DNA of 64,000 bases from Gracilimonas sp965227215 (lineage in GTDB: Bacteria > Bacteroidota > Rhodothermia > Balneolales > Balneolaceae): the NCBI GenBank assembly GCA_965227215.1, contig OZ245729.1, positions 3,162,001 to 3,226,000 of the forward strand, given 5' to 3'. Numbering within the stretch: the first letter of the stretch is position 1; each line of letters starts with the position of its first letter. The notes beneath the pieces are model-generated. The model saw only the letters and a program-made list of their open reading frames with translations, had not been told where the DNA came from and did no database searches. The translations under genes were made by a program, and so were the position numbers. This document shows positions 51,439 through 60,684 of the stretch, one piece after another.

Positions 51439-51568
51439 ATGGGAACATGAAGGAGCTTTGTCAGGTTTTATACATACTAATACATTAGAAAGGCAGTTAT
51501 AATTTTAATTTCAGCGTCATTTTTTATTAAATTCGGCGCTGCAACTAACGATCACAAATAAAATAGAT

Positions 51569-52600
51569 ATGAAGGTTTTTAAAAGAAGTTCATTAGCGAT
51601 TGTTTTGGCTTTGATGGCAACTACAGTTTTTGCTCAGACTAAAACAGATGCTGTGAAGGCTTACAATGCGGGATATGAAGAAGCCAAATCAGGTAATTAT
51701 GAAGCTGCTATTGCATCGTATACACAGGCACTTACCATTGCAAGACAACTTGGTCCAGATGGTGAAGACATTGTGGACAGAGTTGAGCAGCAAATTCCTG
51801 CAGCTTACTTTAACAAGGCCAGAAGCCAATACCAAGAGTACCAGAAAGAAAAAAGCCTTGAAGCTTTAGATGCTACCATCAATGCTTTTCGTGAAGTAGT
51901 ACAGGTTGGAGAAGAGTATAACGATGAGCGGGTTACCCCAATCGCCAAGCGAAATATCCCGGTTCTGTTATATCAAAAATCAGTAACTCTTTACTCCAAT
52001 GGCGAACTTGAAAAAGCAACTGAGGCCGTTGAGAAAGCAATGAATGAAAATTCAAATTACGCGGTAGCTTACTACCAAAAAGCAAAAATCATCAAGAAAC
52101 AAAATGATACCGATGGAGATGGTATTATTGATCAGAACGTTGATGAATTGCTGAACTGGTACGACCAAGCCATAGCCAAGGCTGAAGCAACCAATAACTC
52201 TGACATTGCTGAGAAAGCCCGAGAAGCAGCTCATGACGAGTTACTGGCCGTGGGAACCCGCCAATCAGAAGCAGGTGACACCGGCACTGCCATGGAAACA
52301 TTAAATAAAGCTCTTAACTATGATGACGAGTCTGCCGATGTTTATTACCGACTTGCTGAAGCAAGCAACAAGGCAGGTAGTTACGAGCAGGCTGTAGAGT
52401 ATGCTACAACAGCTTTAGATCATGAAAGCGGTGGTAAAACTGATAAGGCAAAAATTTACTTTGAGTTGGGATATGCCCATCAAACACTAGGTAATAAATC
52501 AGTTGCCTGCGACGCATTCAGTAATGCACTTTACGGTTCGTTCAAATCACCCGCTGAACACAAAATGGAGTATGAACTTAAGTGTGAAACAGCACGATAG
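51569..52600 (+). CDS. Secreted or periplasmic TPR protein
   Basis: 343 residues with a signal peptide (cleavage after VFA, about residue 23). Four or more tetratricopeptide repeats are visible: KAYNAGYEEAKSGNYEAAIASYTQAL near residue 30, ATEAVEKAMNENSNYAVAYYQKAKI near 150, then TAMETLNKALNYDDESADVYYRLAE and SYEQAVEYATTALDHES. An Asp-rich insert (NDTDGDGIIDQNVDELL, near 175) looks like a calcium-binding loop. TPR arrays bind partner proteins; the partner is unknown. A strong terminator follows. Confidence 0.82.
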   Translation: MKVFKRSSLAIVLALMATTVFAQTKTDAVKAYNAGYEEAKSGNYEAAIASYTQALTIARQLGPDGEDIVDRVEQQIPAAYFNKARSQYQEYQKEKSLEALDATINAFREVVQVGEEYNDERVTPIAKRNIPVLLYQKSVTLYSNGELEKATEAVEKAMNENSNYAVAYYQKAKIIKKQNDTDGDGIIDQNVDELLNWYDQAIAKAEATNNSDIAEKAREAAHDELLAVGTRQSEAGDTGTAMETLNKALNYDDESADVYYRLAEASNKAGSYEQAVEYATTALDHESGGKTDKAKIYFELGYAHQTLGNKSVACDAFSNALYGSFKSPAEHKMEYELKCETAR

Positions 52601-52623
52601 AAGTTTGTGAACTTAAACATTCT

Positions 52624-52656
52624 AACCACGCTGCTAAAAACAGCGTGGTTTTTTTA
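52624..52656 (+). terminator. Intrinsic terminator after the TPR gene
   Basis: Arms AACCACGCTG and CAGCGTGGTT with a 7-base loop, followed by TTTTTTTA. A textbook rho-independent terminator. Confidence 0.93.
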
Positions 52657-52722
52657 TACCTGATAATTCCCGAAAACAACAAAAACTCTCTCTTCAACCT
52701 TTTATACATACAAGCCTTTTCC

Positions 52723-52730
52723 TATCTTCG
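52723..52730 (+). promoter_or_regulatory. Possible -7 box before transketolase
   Basis: TATCTTCG is close to the Bacteroidota -7 consensus and lies 44 bases before the ATG, after the terminator. No clear -33 TTG was seen. Confidence 0.35.
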
Positions 52731-52773
52731 TGAGGATTTAAAAACACAATTTTCACTCTACCTAAACCATTAA

Positions 52774-54768
52774 ATGCCTGCATCTAAACTCGACCAGCTC
52801 TGCGTAAATACAATTCGAACTTTATCTATAGATGCCGTTGAAAAGGCAAATTCTGGTCACCCGGGGATGCCAATGGGCATGGCCGATGTTGCTTACGTGC
52901 TGTGGACCAAATTTCTAAAACATAACCCTAACAACCCGGATTGGTTCGACCGGGACCGCTTTATTCTGTCTGCCGGGCATGGCTCGATGCTTATTTACAG
53001 TCTGCTTCACCTTACCGGTTACGATGTAAGCCTTGAAGAGATTAAGAATTTCAGGCAGATGGGAAGCATAACGCCCGGCCATCCGGAATATGGCATGACC
53101 CCGGGGGTTGAAACTACAACCGGACCATTAGGACAGGGTTTTGGTACCGGCGTAGGCATGGCCATGGCAGAGCACTTTATGTCGGCCAAGTTCAATAAAG
53201 AGGGGCATAATATTGTAGATCATTACACCTATGCAATTGTAAGTGATGGTGACCTGATGGAAGGCATTTCCCATGAGTCTGCTTCAATGGCAGGGCACAT
53301 GGGCTTGGGTAAATTGATTTATCTGTACGATTCAAACAGCATATCAATCGAAGGGTCTACAGATCTTGCCTTTACAGAAGATGTTCCCAAGCGTTTTGAA
53401 TCCTATAACTGGCATGTTGTAGAGATTGACGGCCATAATCATGATGAAATTACGACGGCTATTGAAGAGGCACAGTCTGTTACTGATAAACCGTCGATCA
53501 TCGTTTGCACTACTCACATCGGGTATGGAAGCCCGAACAAGCAGGATAGTGAGTCTTCTCACGGTTCTCCTTTGGGTGAAGAAGAAATTAAGTTGACTAA
53601 AGAGGCTTATGGCTGGGATCCCGATAAAAAATTCTTTATTCCGAATGAGGCACTAGAAAAATTCAGAGAAGAACAGAAGAAAGGAGAGAAGGCTGAAAGT
53701 GACTGGAATGAAAAAGTAAAAGCATATGAGCAAGCATTTTCAGAAGAAGGAAAGGCGTTCAATGCATGGGTGAACAGGGAGCTGGCAGCTGAGTTAGAAT
53801 CAACCTTACCGGTATTTGAAGAAGACGCCAAAGGAATGGCAAGTCGTGCAGCTTCCGGTAAAGTGATCAATGCTATCAAAGAAATTGTTCCCAACCTGTT
53901 TGGCGGTTCTGCTGATCTTGGAGGTAGTACTAAAACTGATATTGATGGATATGGTTCATATCTGCCGGATAACCCAACGGGCAGAACCATCCATTACGGA
54001 GTACGGGAACATGCAATGGGAGCAGCTGTAAATGGGATGGCACTGCATGGTGGCCTTGTTCCTTACGGAGCCACTTTCTTTGTGTTCACCGATTACATGC
54101 GCCCCGCCATACGTTTGGCCGGCTTGATGAAAGTGCCGTCTATATTTGTGTTGACTCACGATAGTATCGGCCTCGGTGAAGATGGTCCTACACATCAACC
54201 TATAGAACATCTCGCCAGCCTTCGAGCGATGCCTAATATTACCATTTTACGTCCGGGAGATGCCAATGAGACTTCTCACGCCTGGAAGGCAGCCCTTGAA
54301 AACACGACGGGGCCAACACTTCTGGTTTTAACCCGTCAGAATTTACCAACCTTATCCCGTTCGGATGACAATTCAGCTTCCCTGGTTTCTAAAGGGGCTT
54401 ACGTTTATGCCGATGCTGAGAAGGAAACTCCGGATGCCATTCTGATTGGAACCGGTTCAGAGCTTCATCTTGCCGTTGAAGCCAAGGGTAAGCTGACTGA
54501 TAAAGGCGTAGACGCACGCGTAGTGAGTATGCCAAGCTGGGAGCTGTTTGAGAAGCAAGACGCCTCATACAAGGAATCTGTGCTTCCAAAGTCGGTTACA
54601 AACCGGGTTTCTATTGAGGCGGGAGCTACCTTTGGGTGGGAGCGCTATATAGGTGCTGAAGGGGCTGCCATTGGATTGAACAGTTTCGGTGAATCAGCTC
54701 CATACGAAGAGCTCTTTGAACATTTTGGTATTACTGCAGATGCTGTAGTTAAAGCTGCTACTAAATAA
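52774..54768 (+). CDS. tkt: Transketolase
   Basis: 664 residues, full length. It moves two-carbon units between sugar phosphates in the pentose phosphate pathway with thiamine diphosphate. The N-domain has ANSGHPGMPMGMADVAYVLW and LSAGHGSMLIYSLLHLTGY; the TPP motif is VSDGDLMEG...YLYDSNSISIEG. The Pyr domain has GVREHAMGAAVNGMALHGG and LTHDSIGLGEDGPTHQPIEHL, and the C-terminal domain ends with EAGATFGWERYIG. Stands alone between a terminator and a convergent phosphatase gene. Secure. Confidence 0.98.
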   Translation: MPASKLDQLCVNTIRTLSIDAVEKANSGHPGMPMGMADVAYVLWTKFLKHNPNNPDWFDRDRFILSAGHGSMLIYSLLHLTGYDVSLEEIKNFRQMGSITPGHPEYGMTPGVETTTGPLGQGFGTGVGMAMAEHFMSAKFNKEGHNIVDHYTYAIVSDGDLMEGISHESASMAGHMGLGKLIYLYDSNSISIEGSTDLAFTEDVPKRFESYNWHVVEIDGHNHDEITTAIEEAQSVTDKPSIIVCTTHIGYGSPNKQDSESSHGSPLGEEEIKLTKEAYGWDPDKKFFIPNEALEKFREEQKKGEKAESDWNEKVKAYEQAFSEEGKAFNAWVNRELAAELESTLPVFEEDAKGMASRAASGKVINAIKEIVPNLFGGSADLGGSTKTDIDGYGSYLPDNPTGRTIHYGVREHAMGAAVNGMALHGGLVPYGATFFVFTDYMRPAIRLAGLMKVPSIFVLTHDSIGLGEDGPTHQPIEHLASLRAMPNITILRPGDANETSHAWKAALENTTGPTLLVLTRQNLPTLSRSDDNSASLVSKGAYVYADAEKETPDAILIGTGSELHLAVEAKGKLTDKGVDARVVSMPSWELFEKQDASYKESVLPKSVTNRVSIEAGATFGWERYIGAEGAAIGLNSFGESAPYEELFEHFGITADAVVKAATK

Positions 54769-54780
54769 TTAAAACAGCAG

Positions 54781-55923
54781 TTATTTTTCAGGGCGATGTA
54801 CACAGGTAAAAGTTACATCGTCCAGTGGGCTTACAGTACCAATAAAAGCTTCCAAGGAGGATTGAACTTTCCCAATTATAGTTTTGGCGTGTAGAGAACC
54901 ATAGATTTCCATCAGGGATTCTATTCGTTCTTCCCCGTATTCTTCGCCTCGTTCATTTCTCGATTCATTGAGTCCGTCTGTGTAAAATAAGACAGAGTCA
55001 CCGGGTTTGAAGTGGAACTTTTTTACCTCCAGATTCTTATCCAGAAGCTTGGTGGAAGCCATACCCAGTGCAAAACCGTTGGCCTTAAGTTTAAAGGTGG
55101 TATCACGTTCTTTGTTATAGTAGATAGGGATATTATGCCCGGCCCGGATATATTCAAAGTGGTCTTCATCATTTGGGAAGAAAGCTGCACATCCGGTTAC
55201 AAAGGTTTTATCCTTGCTGTTACTTTTTATGTAATTATTCAGCTGAAGGAAAAGCTCTTTGGGTGACGGATGTTCTTTCTCAATGATCAAATTTACTAAA
55301 GCCTGAAGCCGAACCATATACAAGGCAGCACTGAGCCCCTTTCCTGATACATCGGCGACCACTACGTATGTGCCCTTTTCTGTTTCAATCACGTCCAGGT
55401 AATCACCACCTACTTCTTTGGCTGTATGTGCAAACGAATATACTTCAAGATTATCTTTGCTTAACGAGGTTCCGGGAAGTAAGCTGAGCTGAATTTCCCT
55501 TGCCAAATCGATTTCTTTTTGCACATCTGACTTTTCCAGAAGTTCAATTAAGAGCAGCATGAACATACTTAAAAAGCTGAAGGGGAGAAGAAGGTCGCCG
55601 ATCAGGAAGTATTGAATAATATCCAGAAAGTTGAGAATGTAGTAAGCAACGAAACTAACAGAACCAAGCCCAAATATGAGTCGGCGGGTGGGGTTTAGGC
55701 GTTGGGCAAGATCAGAAAACAACCGCAGCATTTTTATGTGACCCGGGAGCTGTTGCCCCTGCTGGCGTTCAATGTCCTCAACAGCTTCTTTGTATACTAA
55801 CTTAAGGCGTTCGGTATCGGCCGTGAGCTCTTTGGAGAATCTTTCCCGGCTCATTCCGGAGACATATTCCTGGTAAAATTTCTTTGTGCCGTAGCCGGAC
55901 TGTGCTTCGTTTTTTAAACCCAA
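54781..55923 (-). CDS. Membrane PP2C-type (SpoIIE/RsbU) serine/threonine phosphatase
   Basis: 380 residues. An N-terminal region (1-75) is followed by two hydrophobic helices (about 78-125: LIFGLGSVSFVAYYILNFL, LPFSFLSMFMLLLIELL). A linker helix (DVQKEIDLAREIQLSLLPG) leads to the PP2C domain (about 165-375). This has GGDYLDVI, VVVADVSGKGLSAALYM, FEYIRAGHNIP and VLFYTDGLNESRN, the metal-binding aspartates of the RsbU/SpoIIE family. These phosphatases usually act on anti-anti-sigma proteins in partner-switching; no such partner is encoded nearby. Confidence 0.9.
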   Translation of the reverse strand: MGLKNEAQSGYGTKKFYQEYVSGMSRERFSKELTADTERLKLVYKEAVEDIERQQGQQLPGHIKMLRLFSDLAQRLNPTRRLIFGLGSVSFVAYYILNFLDIIQYFLIGDLLLPFSFLSMFMLLLIELLEKSDVQKEIDLAREIQLSLLPGTSLSKDNLEVYSFAHTAKEVGGDYLDVIETEKGTYVVVADVSGKGLSAALYMVRLQALVNLIIEKEHPSPKELFLQLNNYIKSNSKDKTFVTGCAAFFPNDEDHFEYIRAGHNIPIYYNKERDTTFKLKANGFALGMASTKLLDKNLEVKKFHFKPGDSVLFYTDGLNESRNERGEEYGEERIESLMEIYGSLHAKTIIGKVQSSLEAFIGTVSPLDDVTFTCVHRPEK

Positions 55924-56025
55924 GGCAATTGCTGATCTGAATTTGTATTTAGCGCTTGTTCGTAATAATAATCAAAAAGTTTAGCATTTGAACAGCATTT
56001 ATTTACCGATCACTGTTTGGGGAAG

Positions 56026-56571
56026 CTATTGGGTTTTAATATCGGTGGTATCGGCAGGTACGCGAGCGGGATTTACCCGGTCGTAAACCACCCAGGCATC
56101 CCGGAAGTATCGTTTCACAATATTGGAAAATAGAATAGCACGTTCCCGCTCATGGAAATCTCCAACATGAACCCGATAGTATGGGGTACGGAAGAAGGTA
56201 TAGGTATCCGGCTGGTACCCAACTATGGTGGTATCAGCCCAGGCTCGAAAGTTTGCAGCCATTGTATCTGCCTGTACCACACTTTGTCCCGAGTAGATCT
56301 GAACACGGTACCCTTCATATAAGTCTTTCTCTACTTCTTGTTGAACCTTAATCTGATTAAAACCTTCCGGAATTTTATTCTCCCGGTATGCATAGGCATC
56401 AGACAATTGAGTGCGATAGTTTTCAAGATTGAGGCCGAATACTAACTCCTCATTCCCGGATTGTAAATTATCCCGGGCATTTTCCATGGTCTCATTGACG
56501 GCCTGCTCGGTAGTTGAGCAAGAGATTGCAATAAATAGAAAAAGTGAAAGAAAGCTGAAATATTTCATCAT
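56026..56571 (-). CDS. SPOR domain lipoprotein
   Basis: About 181 residues from the ATG at 56571 (the next ATG is adjacent). A lipobox (FIAISC) puts the lipidated Cys near residue 17, so it is an envelope lipoprotein. The C-terminal SPOR domain (about 95-170: YRVQIYSGQSVVQADTMAANFRAW and YRVHVGDFHERERAILF) would bind denuded glycan strands. It starts 4 bases after the stop of the aldehyde dehydrogenase-like gene. Sharing an operon with sugar-aldehyde genes is odd and may be chance. Confidence 0.85.
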   Translation of the reverse strand: MMKYFSFLSLFLFIAISCSTTEQAVNETMENARDNLQSGNEELVFGLNLENYRTQLSDAYAYRENKIPEGFNQIKVQQEVEKDLYEGYRVQIYSGQSVVQADTMAANFRAWADTTIVGYQPDTYTFFRTPYYRVHVGDFHERERAILFSNIVKRYFRDAWVVYDRVNPARVPADTTDIKTQ

Positions 56572-56575
56572 AGGA

Positions 56576-57445
56576 TTAAAATCCAACCGGGTGCCATGTT
56601 GTTTTGGTTTCCTGGAAATTGGTTAGGAAATAAGGAGACTGGGCTTCTTCCGAATACCAGTCATCAATGGGTTTATTTATGATGCGCTTCACATTCAGGG
56701 AAGCGTTCTCATCAATGTTCTTTCTCATTTCCTGTGGTAATGTATCGGTGTATACCATGGCATTTACATCCATATGTGTACTGAAATGTTCCGATAATTC
56801 TTCACGAAATCCGGTAAGTATGTTTACGACACCACCGGGAACATCTGATGAATTCAACACCTCTGCAAAACTCATGGCAGGAAGGGGGAATTCTTCAGAT
56901 GCAAGAACAACACAGGTGTTACCTCCTACGATAATTGGAGCAATGATGGAAACCAATCCTAAAAGAGGACTTTTCTCAGGGGCAAAAGCTGCCACAACAC
57001 CGGTTGGTTCCAGCAAGCTGAAGTTGAAGTGTGAGCTCGCTACCGGATTTATCGAACCAAAAACCTGCTGATATTTATCCGCCCATCCGGCATAGTAAAT
57101 TAGCCGGTCGATGGAGGCATTGATATCAGCTTCTGCTTCAGCTGCTTTGAAACCGATAGGGCCAAGTTCTTTCATGAACTGATCACGCCGATCTTCGAGC
57201 ATCTCAGCTATGCGATAGAGAATCTGTCCTCGATTGTAGGCACTGCGTGAACTCCATCCGTTAAAAGCGCTTCGTGCAATTTTAACTGCATTACGAAAGT
57301 CTTTCCTGGAGCCCTGGCAGGCATTGGCCAGCAGGTTTTTATCACGGTCATAAACTTTATAGGTGCGACCGGATTCCGAACGGGGGAAATTTCCACCCAG
57401 ATACATCTTATAGGTCTTTTTTACGTCAATTCTTGAGTCAGACAT
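56576..57445 (-). CDS. Half-length aldehyde dehydrogenase-like protein without catalytic domain
   Basis: 289 residues against about 480-500 for the family. It aligns with the N-terminal, NAD-binding half: YLGGNFPRSESGRTY, AFNGWSSRSAYNRGQIL, EPTGVVAAFAPEKSPLLGLVSIIAP, then SSDVPGGVVNILTG. The ELGGK motif and the catalytic Cys region do not follow; the chain ends about 50 residues after the place where ELGGK should be. No frameshift remnant is visible, because the next gene starts four bases later. It follows the complete dehydrogenase by 17 bases. It may be a regulatory or structural partner of that enzyme; it should have no dehydrogenase activity by itself. Confidence 0.8.
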   Translation of the reverse strand: MSDSRIDVKKTYKMYLGGNFPRSESGRTYKVYDRDKNLLANACQGSRKDFRNAVKIARSAFNGWSSRSAYNRGQILYRIAEMLEDRRDQFMKELGPIGFKAAEAEADINASIDRLIYYAGWADKYQQVFGSINPVASSHFNFSLLEPTGVVAAFAPEKSPLLGLVSIIAPIIVGGNTCVVLASEEFPLPAMSFAEVLNSSDVPGGVVNILTGFREELSEHFSTHMDVNAMVYTDTLPQEMRKNIDENASLNVKRIINKPIDDWYSEEAQSPYFLTNFQETKTTWHPVGF

Positions 57446-57462
57446 AGTCTAATGCTTAGTAA

Positions 57463-58965
57463 TTAAATTTTTGTGTAGGCTGCTAATCCATGGAGTCCGC
57501 CTTCGCGCCCAACTCCGCTTTCCTTGTAGCCGCCAAATGGAGAAGTAGGATCGAACTTATTGTATGTGTTTGCCCATATTACTCCGGATCTCATTTTGCT
57601 TCCCATCTGGAAAATCTTGGAGCCTTTGTCGGTCCAAACACCGCTGGCTAGTCCATAGGGAGTGTTGTTAGCCTTTTCAATTCCTTCATCTGCTGTGCGG
57701 AAAGTTTGTACTGTTAGTACCGGTCCAAAAATTTCTTCCTGAACCACACGGTTTGATTGAGAGACATTAGTGAAAAGGGTAGGTCGGATAAAATACCCGT
57801 TCTCAGGGATATCACATTTGCTCTGGTAGATATCAGCACCTTCATCCACACCCAGTTCCAAATATTTATTAACGGTCTCAAATTGCTCTTTGGAGTTGAT
57901 GGCACCAATGTCCGTATTCTTGTCTAAAGGATCACCAACAATCAATGTTTCCAGACGGTCCTTTAATTTTTGAATCACTTTATCGGCAACGCCTTCCTGA
58001 ACCAGTAACCGGGAGCCGGCACAGCATACATGGCCCTGATTAAAATAAATGGCGTTTATAATTCCTTCTACAGCCTGATCGATAGGGGCATCCTCAAAAA
58101 TAACCAAAGCGCCTTTTCCTCCTAGTTCAAGCGTGTACTTTTTATCGGTTCCGGCCAAAGATTTCTGAATGATTTTCCCAACCTGAGTAGAACCGGTAAA
58201 GGCAATCTTGTCAATGTCTTTATGATTGACAATTTCAGCTCCGGTTTGTCCGGCTCCGGTAACGATGTTTACTACCCCTTCCGGGAGGCCGCAATCGCGA
58301 ACCAGTTCAGCAAACTTCAGAGCTGTCAATGAGGTAGTCTCTGCCGGTTTAAGAACAACCGTATTACCACAGGCAAGGGCAGGGGCAATTTTCCAGGCCA
58401 GCATGAGTAGAGGAAAATTCCACGGGATAATTTGTCCACAAACGCCAAGAGGCTGGGGCTTTCGTCCAGGGAATGCATATTCGAGTTTATCAGCCCAGCC
58501 GGCATAGTAGAAGAAATAAGCCGCAACCAATGGAATGTCAACATCACGAGATTCCCGAATGGGCTTACCGCCATCCATCGATTCCAGTACGGCGAATTCC
58601 CGGGCACGCTCCTGTATCATTCGGGCGATTCGGTAGATGTACTTTCCTCTCTCTTTAGCTGAGATAGTTGACCATTCACCCTCAAAAGCCTTTCGGGCTG
58701 CTTTTACTGCTTTATCCACATCTTTCTGGGTGGCTTCAGCAAATTCTGTGATTTCCTCTTCAGTGGCCGGGTTGGTGCTTTTGAAGTATCGGCCTTTGGA
58801 AGGCTTTACGAATTTCCCGCCAATAAAAAGATCGTAACGCTCTTTTATTTCTACAAAATCTGAGGTTTGAGGTGCCGGTGCATATTCCCAAACAGACTCA
58901 AAATCCAGTTTAGAATTTGGGGATGTTGGTTTGTAAAGAGCTTCTTTTGTTTCCGTGTCAGACAT
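57463..58965 (-). CDS. NAD(P)-dependent aldehyde dehydrogenase
   Basis: 500 residues, full length. It oxidises an aldehyde to a carboxylate. Motifs: IIPWNFPLLMLAWKIAPALACGNTVVLKPAE (cofactor site), FTGSTQVGK, general base Glu280 in LELGGK and nucleophile Cys314 in FNQGHVCCAGSR. PTLFTNVSQ, EEIFGPVLTV and PFGGYKESGVGREGG complete the C-terminal half. It lies 47 bases after deoC. The acetaldehyde released by DeoC is a plausible substrate, which would give acetate, but that is inferred from context. Confidence 0.93.
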   Translation of the reverse strand: MSDTETKEALYKPTSPNSKLDFESVWEYAPAPQTSDFVEIKERYDLFIGGKFVKPSKGRYFKSTNPATEEEITEFAEATQKDVDKAVKAARKAFEGEWSTISAKERGKYIYRIARMIQERAREFAVLESMDGGKPIRESRDVDIPLVAAYFFYYAGWADKLEYAFPGRKPQPLGVCGQIIPWNFPLLMLAWKIAPALACGNTVVLKPAETTSLTALKFAELVRDCGLPEGVVNIVTGAGQTGAEIVNHKDIDKIAFTGSTQVGKIIQKSLAGTDKKYTLELGGKGALVIFEDAPIDQAVEGIINAIYFNQGHVCCAGSRLLVQEGVADKVIQKLKDRLETLIVGDPLDKNTDIGAINSKEQFETVNKYLELGVDEGADIYQSKCDIPENGYFIRPTLFTNVSQSNRVVQEEIFGPVLTVQTFRTADEGIEKANNTPYGLASGVWTDKGSKIFQMGSKMRSGVIWANTYNKFDPTSPFGGYKESGVGREGGLHGLAAYTKI

Positions 58966-59012
58966 AGTATTTGGTACTTAATTCAAGTTCTTTTAGATCT
59001 AATGGATCCCGG

Positions 59013-59930
59013 TTAATCGTTGCTGAAATAATCCAGAGATTGATAATGGCCCGTTTGTTGCTTCACAATTTGCATCAATAAGTCGTTGGTTAACGAGCTG
59101 GCTCCAAAGCGGAAATAGTCCTTGTTTAACCAGTCGGCTCCAAGGGTTTCTTTTACTATAACCAGATATTGGATAGCTTGTTTCGCCGTTCTGATTCCAC
59201 CGGCCGGTTTCATCCCAATCATTTTTCCGGTGTCGTAGTAGAAATCACGAATGGCTTCCAGCATTACAAGGGTAACCGGTTGGGTGGCTGCCGGATTTGT
59301 TTTACCCGTTGAGGTTTTAATGAAATCAGCCCCGGCATGCATAGCAATGTCGCTGGCTTTACGCACATTTTCATAAGTATGAAGTTCACCTGTCTCGAGA
59401 ATGACCTTCAAATGCGCTTCGCCACAGGCTTCTTTAACGGCAGCGATTTCATCAAACACCAGCTGGTATTCCCCATTAAGAAAAGCACCGCGACTGATAA
59501 CCATATCAATTTCATCGGCACCTTCGGAAACAGCGTATTTTGTATCCTCCAGGCGCATAGAAAGGGGAGACTGCCCGCTTGGGAATGCTGTTGCTACACT
59601 GGCTACATTGATGTCAGTTCCTTTGAGAGCATCTTTTGCCACAGAAACCATACTCGGGTACACGCATATGGCGGCTACCGTTGGTAGGTCTGGTACAGCA
59701 GGATGGGGCTGTTTTGCTTTCTGGCAAAGCTGAATCACTTTTCCGGGTGAATCTTTACCCTCCAGCGTGGTTAAATCAATCATACTGAGCGCCATTTTGA
59801 GCGCCTGTATTTTTGAATCTTTCTTAATGCTGCGCTTATTCAACCGTGAAACACGTTCTTCCACACCTACATGGTCGATGGGAATGGTTTGGTTGAAATC
59901 AGGATACTTCATACTGCTAATTTTGGTCAT
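59013..59930 (-). CDS. deoC: Deoxyribose-phosphate aldolase
   Basis: 305 residues. It splits 2-deoxyribose 5-phosphate into acetaldehyde and glyceraldehyde 3-phosphate. Schiff-base Lys205 is in ADFIKTSTGK, Asp142 in EIDMVI, and Lys241 in MKPAGGIRTAKQA; these are the three catalytic positions of the family. The N-terminus has an extension of about 40 residues compared with short DeoC proteins. First gene of the run with the two aldehyde dehydrogenase genes, together able to convert deoxyribose carbon to C2 and C3 products. Secure. Confidence 0.96.
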   Translation of the reverse strand: MTKISSMKYPDFNQTIPIDHVGVEERVSRLNKRSIKKDSKIQALKMALSMIDLTTLEGKDSPGKVIQLCQKAKQPHPAVPDLPTVAAICVYPSMVSVAKDALKGTDINVASVATAFPSGQSPLSMRLEDTKYAVSEGADEIDMVISRGAFLNGEYQLVFDEIAAVKEACGEAHLKVILETGELHTYENVRKASDIAMHAGADFIKTSTGKTNPAATQPVTLVMLEAIRDFYYDTGKMIGMKPAGGIRTAKQAIQYLVIVKETLGADWLNKDYFRFGASSLTNDLLMQIVKQQTGHYQSLDYFSND

Positions 59931-60124
59931 TAGTAACTGTGAGGCAGAAGGTAAGAAATCTTCAGCAAAAGCTTGATCTAGTAAGGTGATTATTCAATAT
60001 TTCATTTTTTCAGAACAATTGTACCAGAAACATAATTTTTGTTAATTGTCTGAGGCTCAGCAGGTAACAGAGAGCCCGGGATAGGTAAAAGTTGAATTAA
60101 CACTAATAAAATGAGGAAGAATAA

Positions 60125-60544
60125 ATGGAAATGTCTGCAATAAATTGGCTGGCTGTAGTAGCGGCTTCACTTGTTGGTTTTGCGATCGGGTTTGTTTGGT
60201 ATGGGCCCTTATTTGGAAAAAAATGGATGGAGTCGGTTGGTATGACCGAAGAAGATGCTGAAAATGGAAACATGGCCAAAATATTCGGTGTTACTCTGAT
60301 CTTTCAATTCATTATGGCATTTTGCCTGGCTATGTTTTTCTATGGAGATCCGGCCTCAGCTGAAATGATTAATGGAAGTAATGGTGCTTTTTACGGCTTT
60401 TTGACCGGCTTTGGATGGGTTGCCACAGCACTAGGGGTGAATGCTTTGTATGAGCAAAAATCCTGGACTTATATTTTCATTAATGGCAGTTTCTGGATTG
60501 TAGTCTTTACCCTGATGGGACTAATTTTAGGTGCCTGGAAGTAG
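60125..60544 (+). CDS. DUF1761 family membrane protein
   Basis: 139 residues, four hydrophobic helices: NWLAVVAASLVGFAIGFVWYGPLF, IFGVTLIFQFIMAFCLAMFFY, AFYGFLTGFGWVATALGVNALY and YIFINGSFWIVVFTLMGLIL. The start GFVWYGPLFGKKWM is the DUF1761 signature. Function unknown. A Shine-Dalgarno (GAGGAAG) lies about 8 bases upstream of the ATG. Confidence 0.85.
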   Translation: MEMSAINWLAVVAASLVGFAIGFVWYGPLFGKKWMESVGMTEEDAENGNMAKIFGVTLIFQFIMAFCLAMFFYGDPASAEMINGSNGAFYGFLTGFGWVATALGVNALYEQKSWTYIFINGSFWIVVFTLMGLILGAWK

Positions 60545-60554
60545 GGGTTTGAGC

Positions 60555-60586
60555 CGTCAGCTTTCAGTAATCAGCTGTCAGTGAAT
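60555..60586. repeat. TCAGCTTTCAG-type intergenic repeat motif
   Basis: GTCAGCTTTCAG and ATCAGCTGTCAG occur in tandem just after the DUF1761 stop. The same TCAGCTTTCAG word recurs at about 62781-62799, on the other side of the antiporter gene. Confidence 0.5.
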
Positions 60587-60626
60587 TTGATAATTTATTT
60601 TTGAATATCAATTAACTAAACAACTT

Positions 60627-60680
60627 TGATAGCTGATAGCTGATAGCTGATAGCTGATAGCTGATAGCTGATAGCTGATA
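60627..60680. repeat. Tandem array of a 7-base unit
   Basis: The unit TGATAGC repeats 7.7 times with no interruption over 54 bases. It lies directly downstream of the antiporter gene, whose stop is at 60685. A 7-base unit can slip during replication, so the copy number probably varies among strains. Confidence 0.95.
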
Positions 60681-60684
60681 AACC

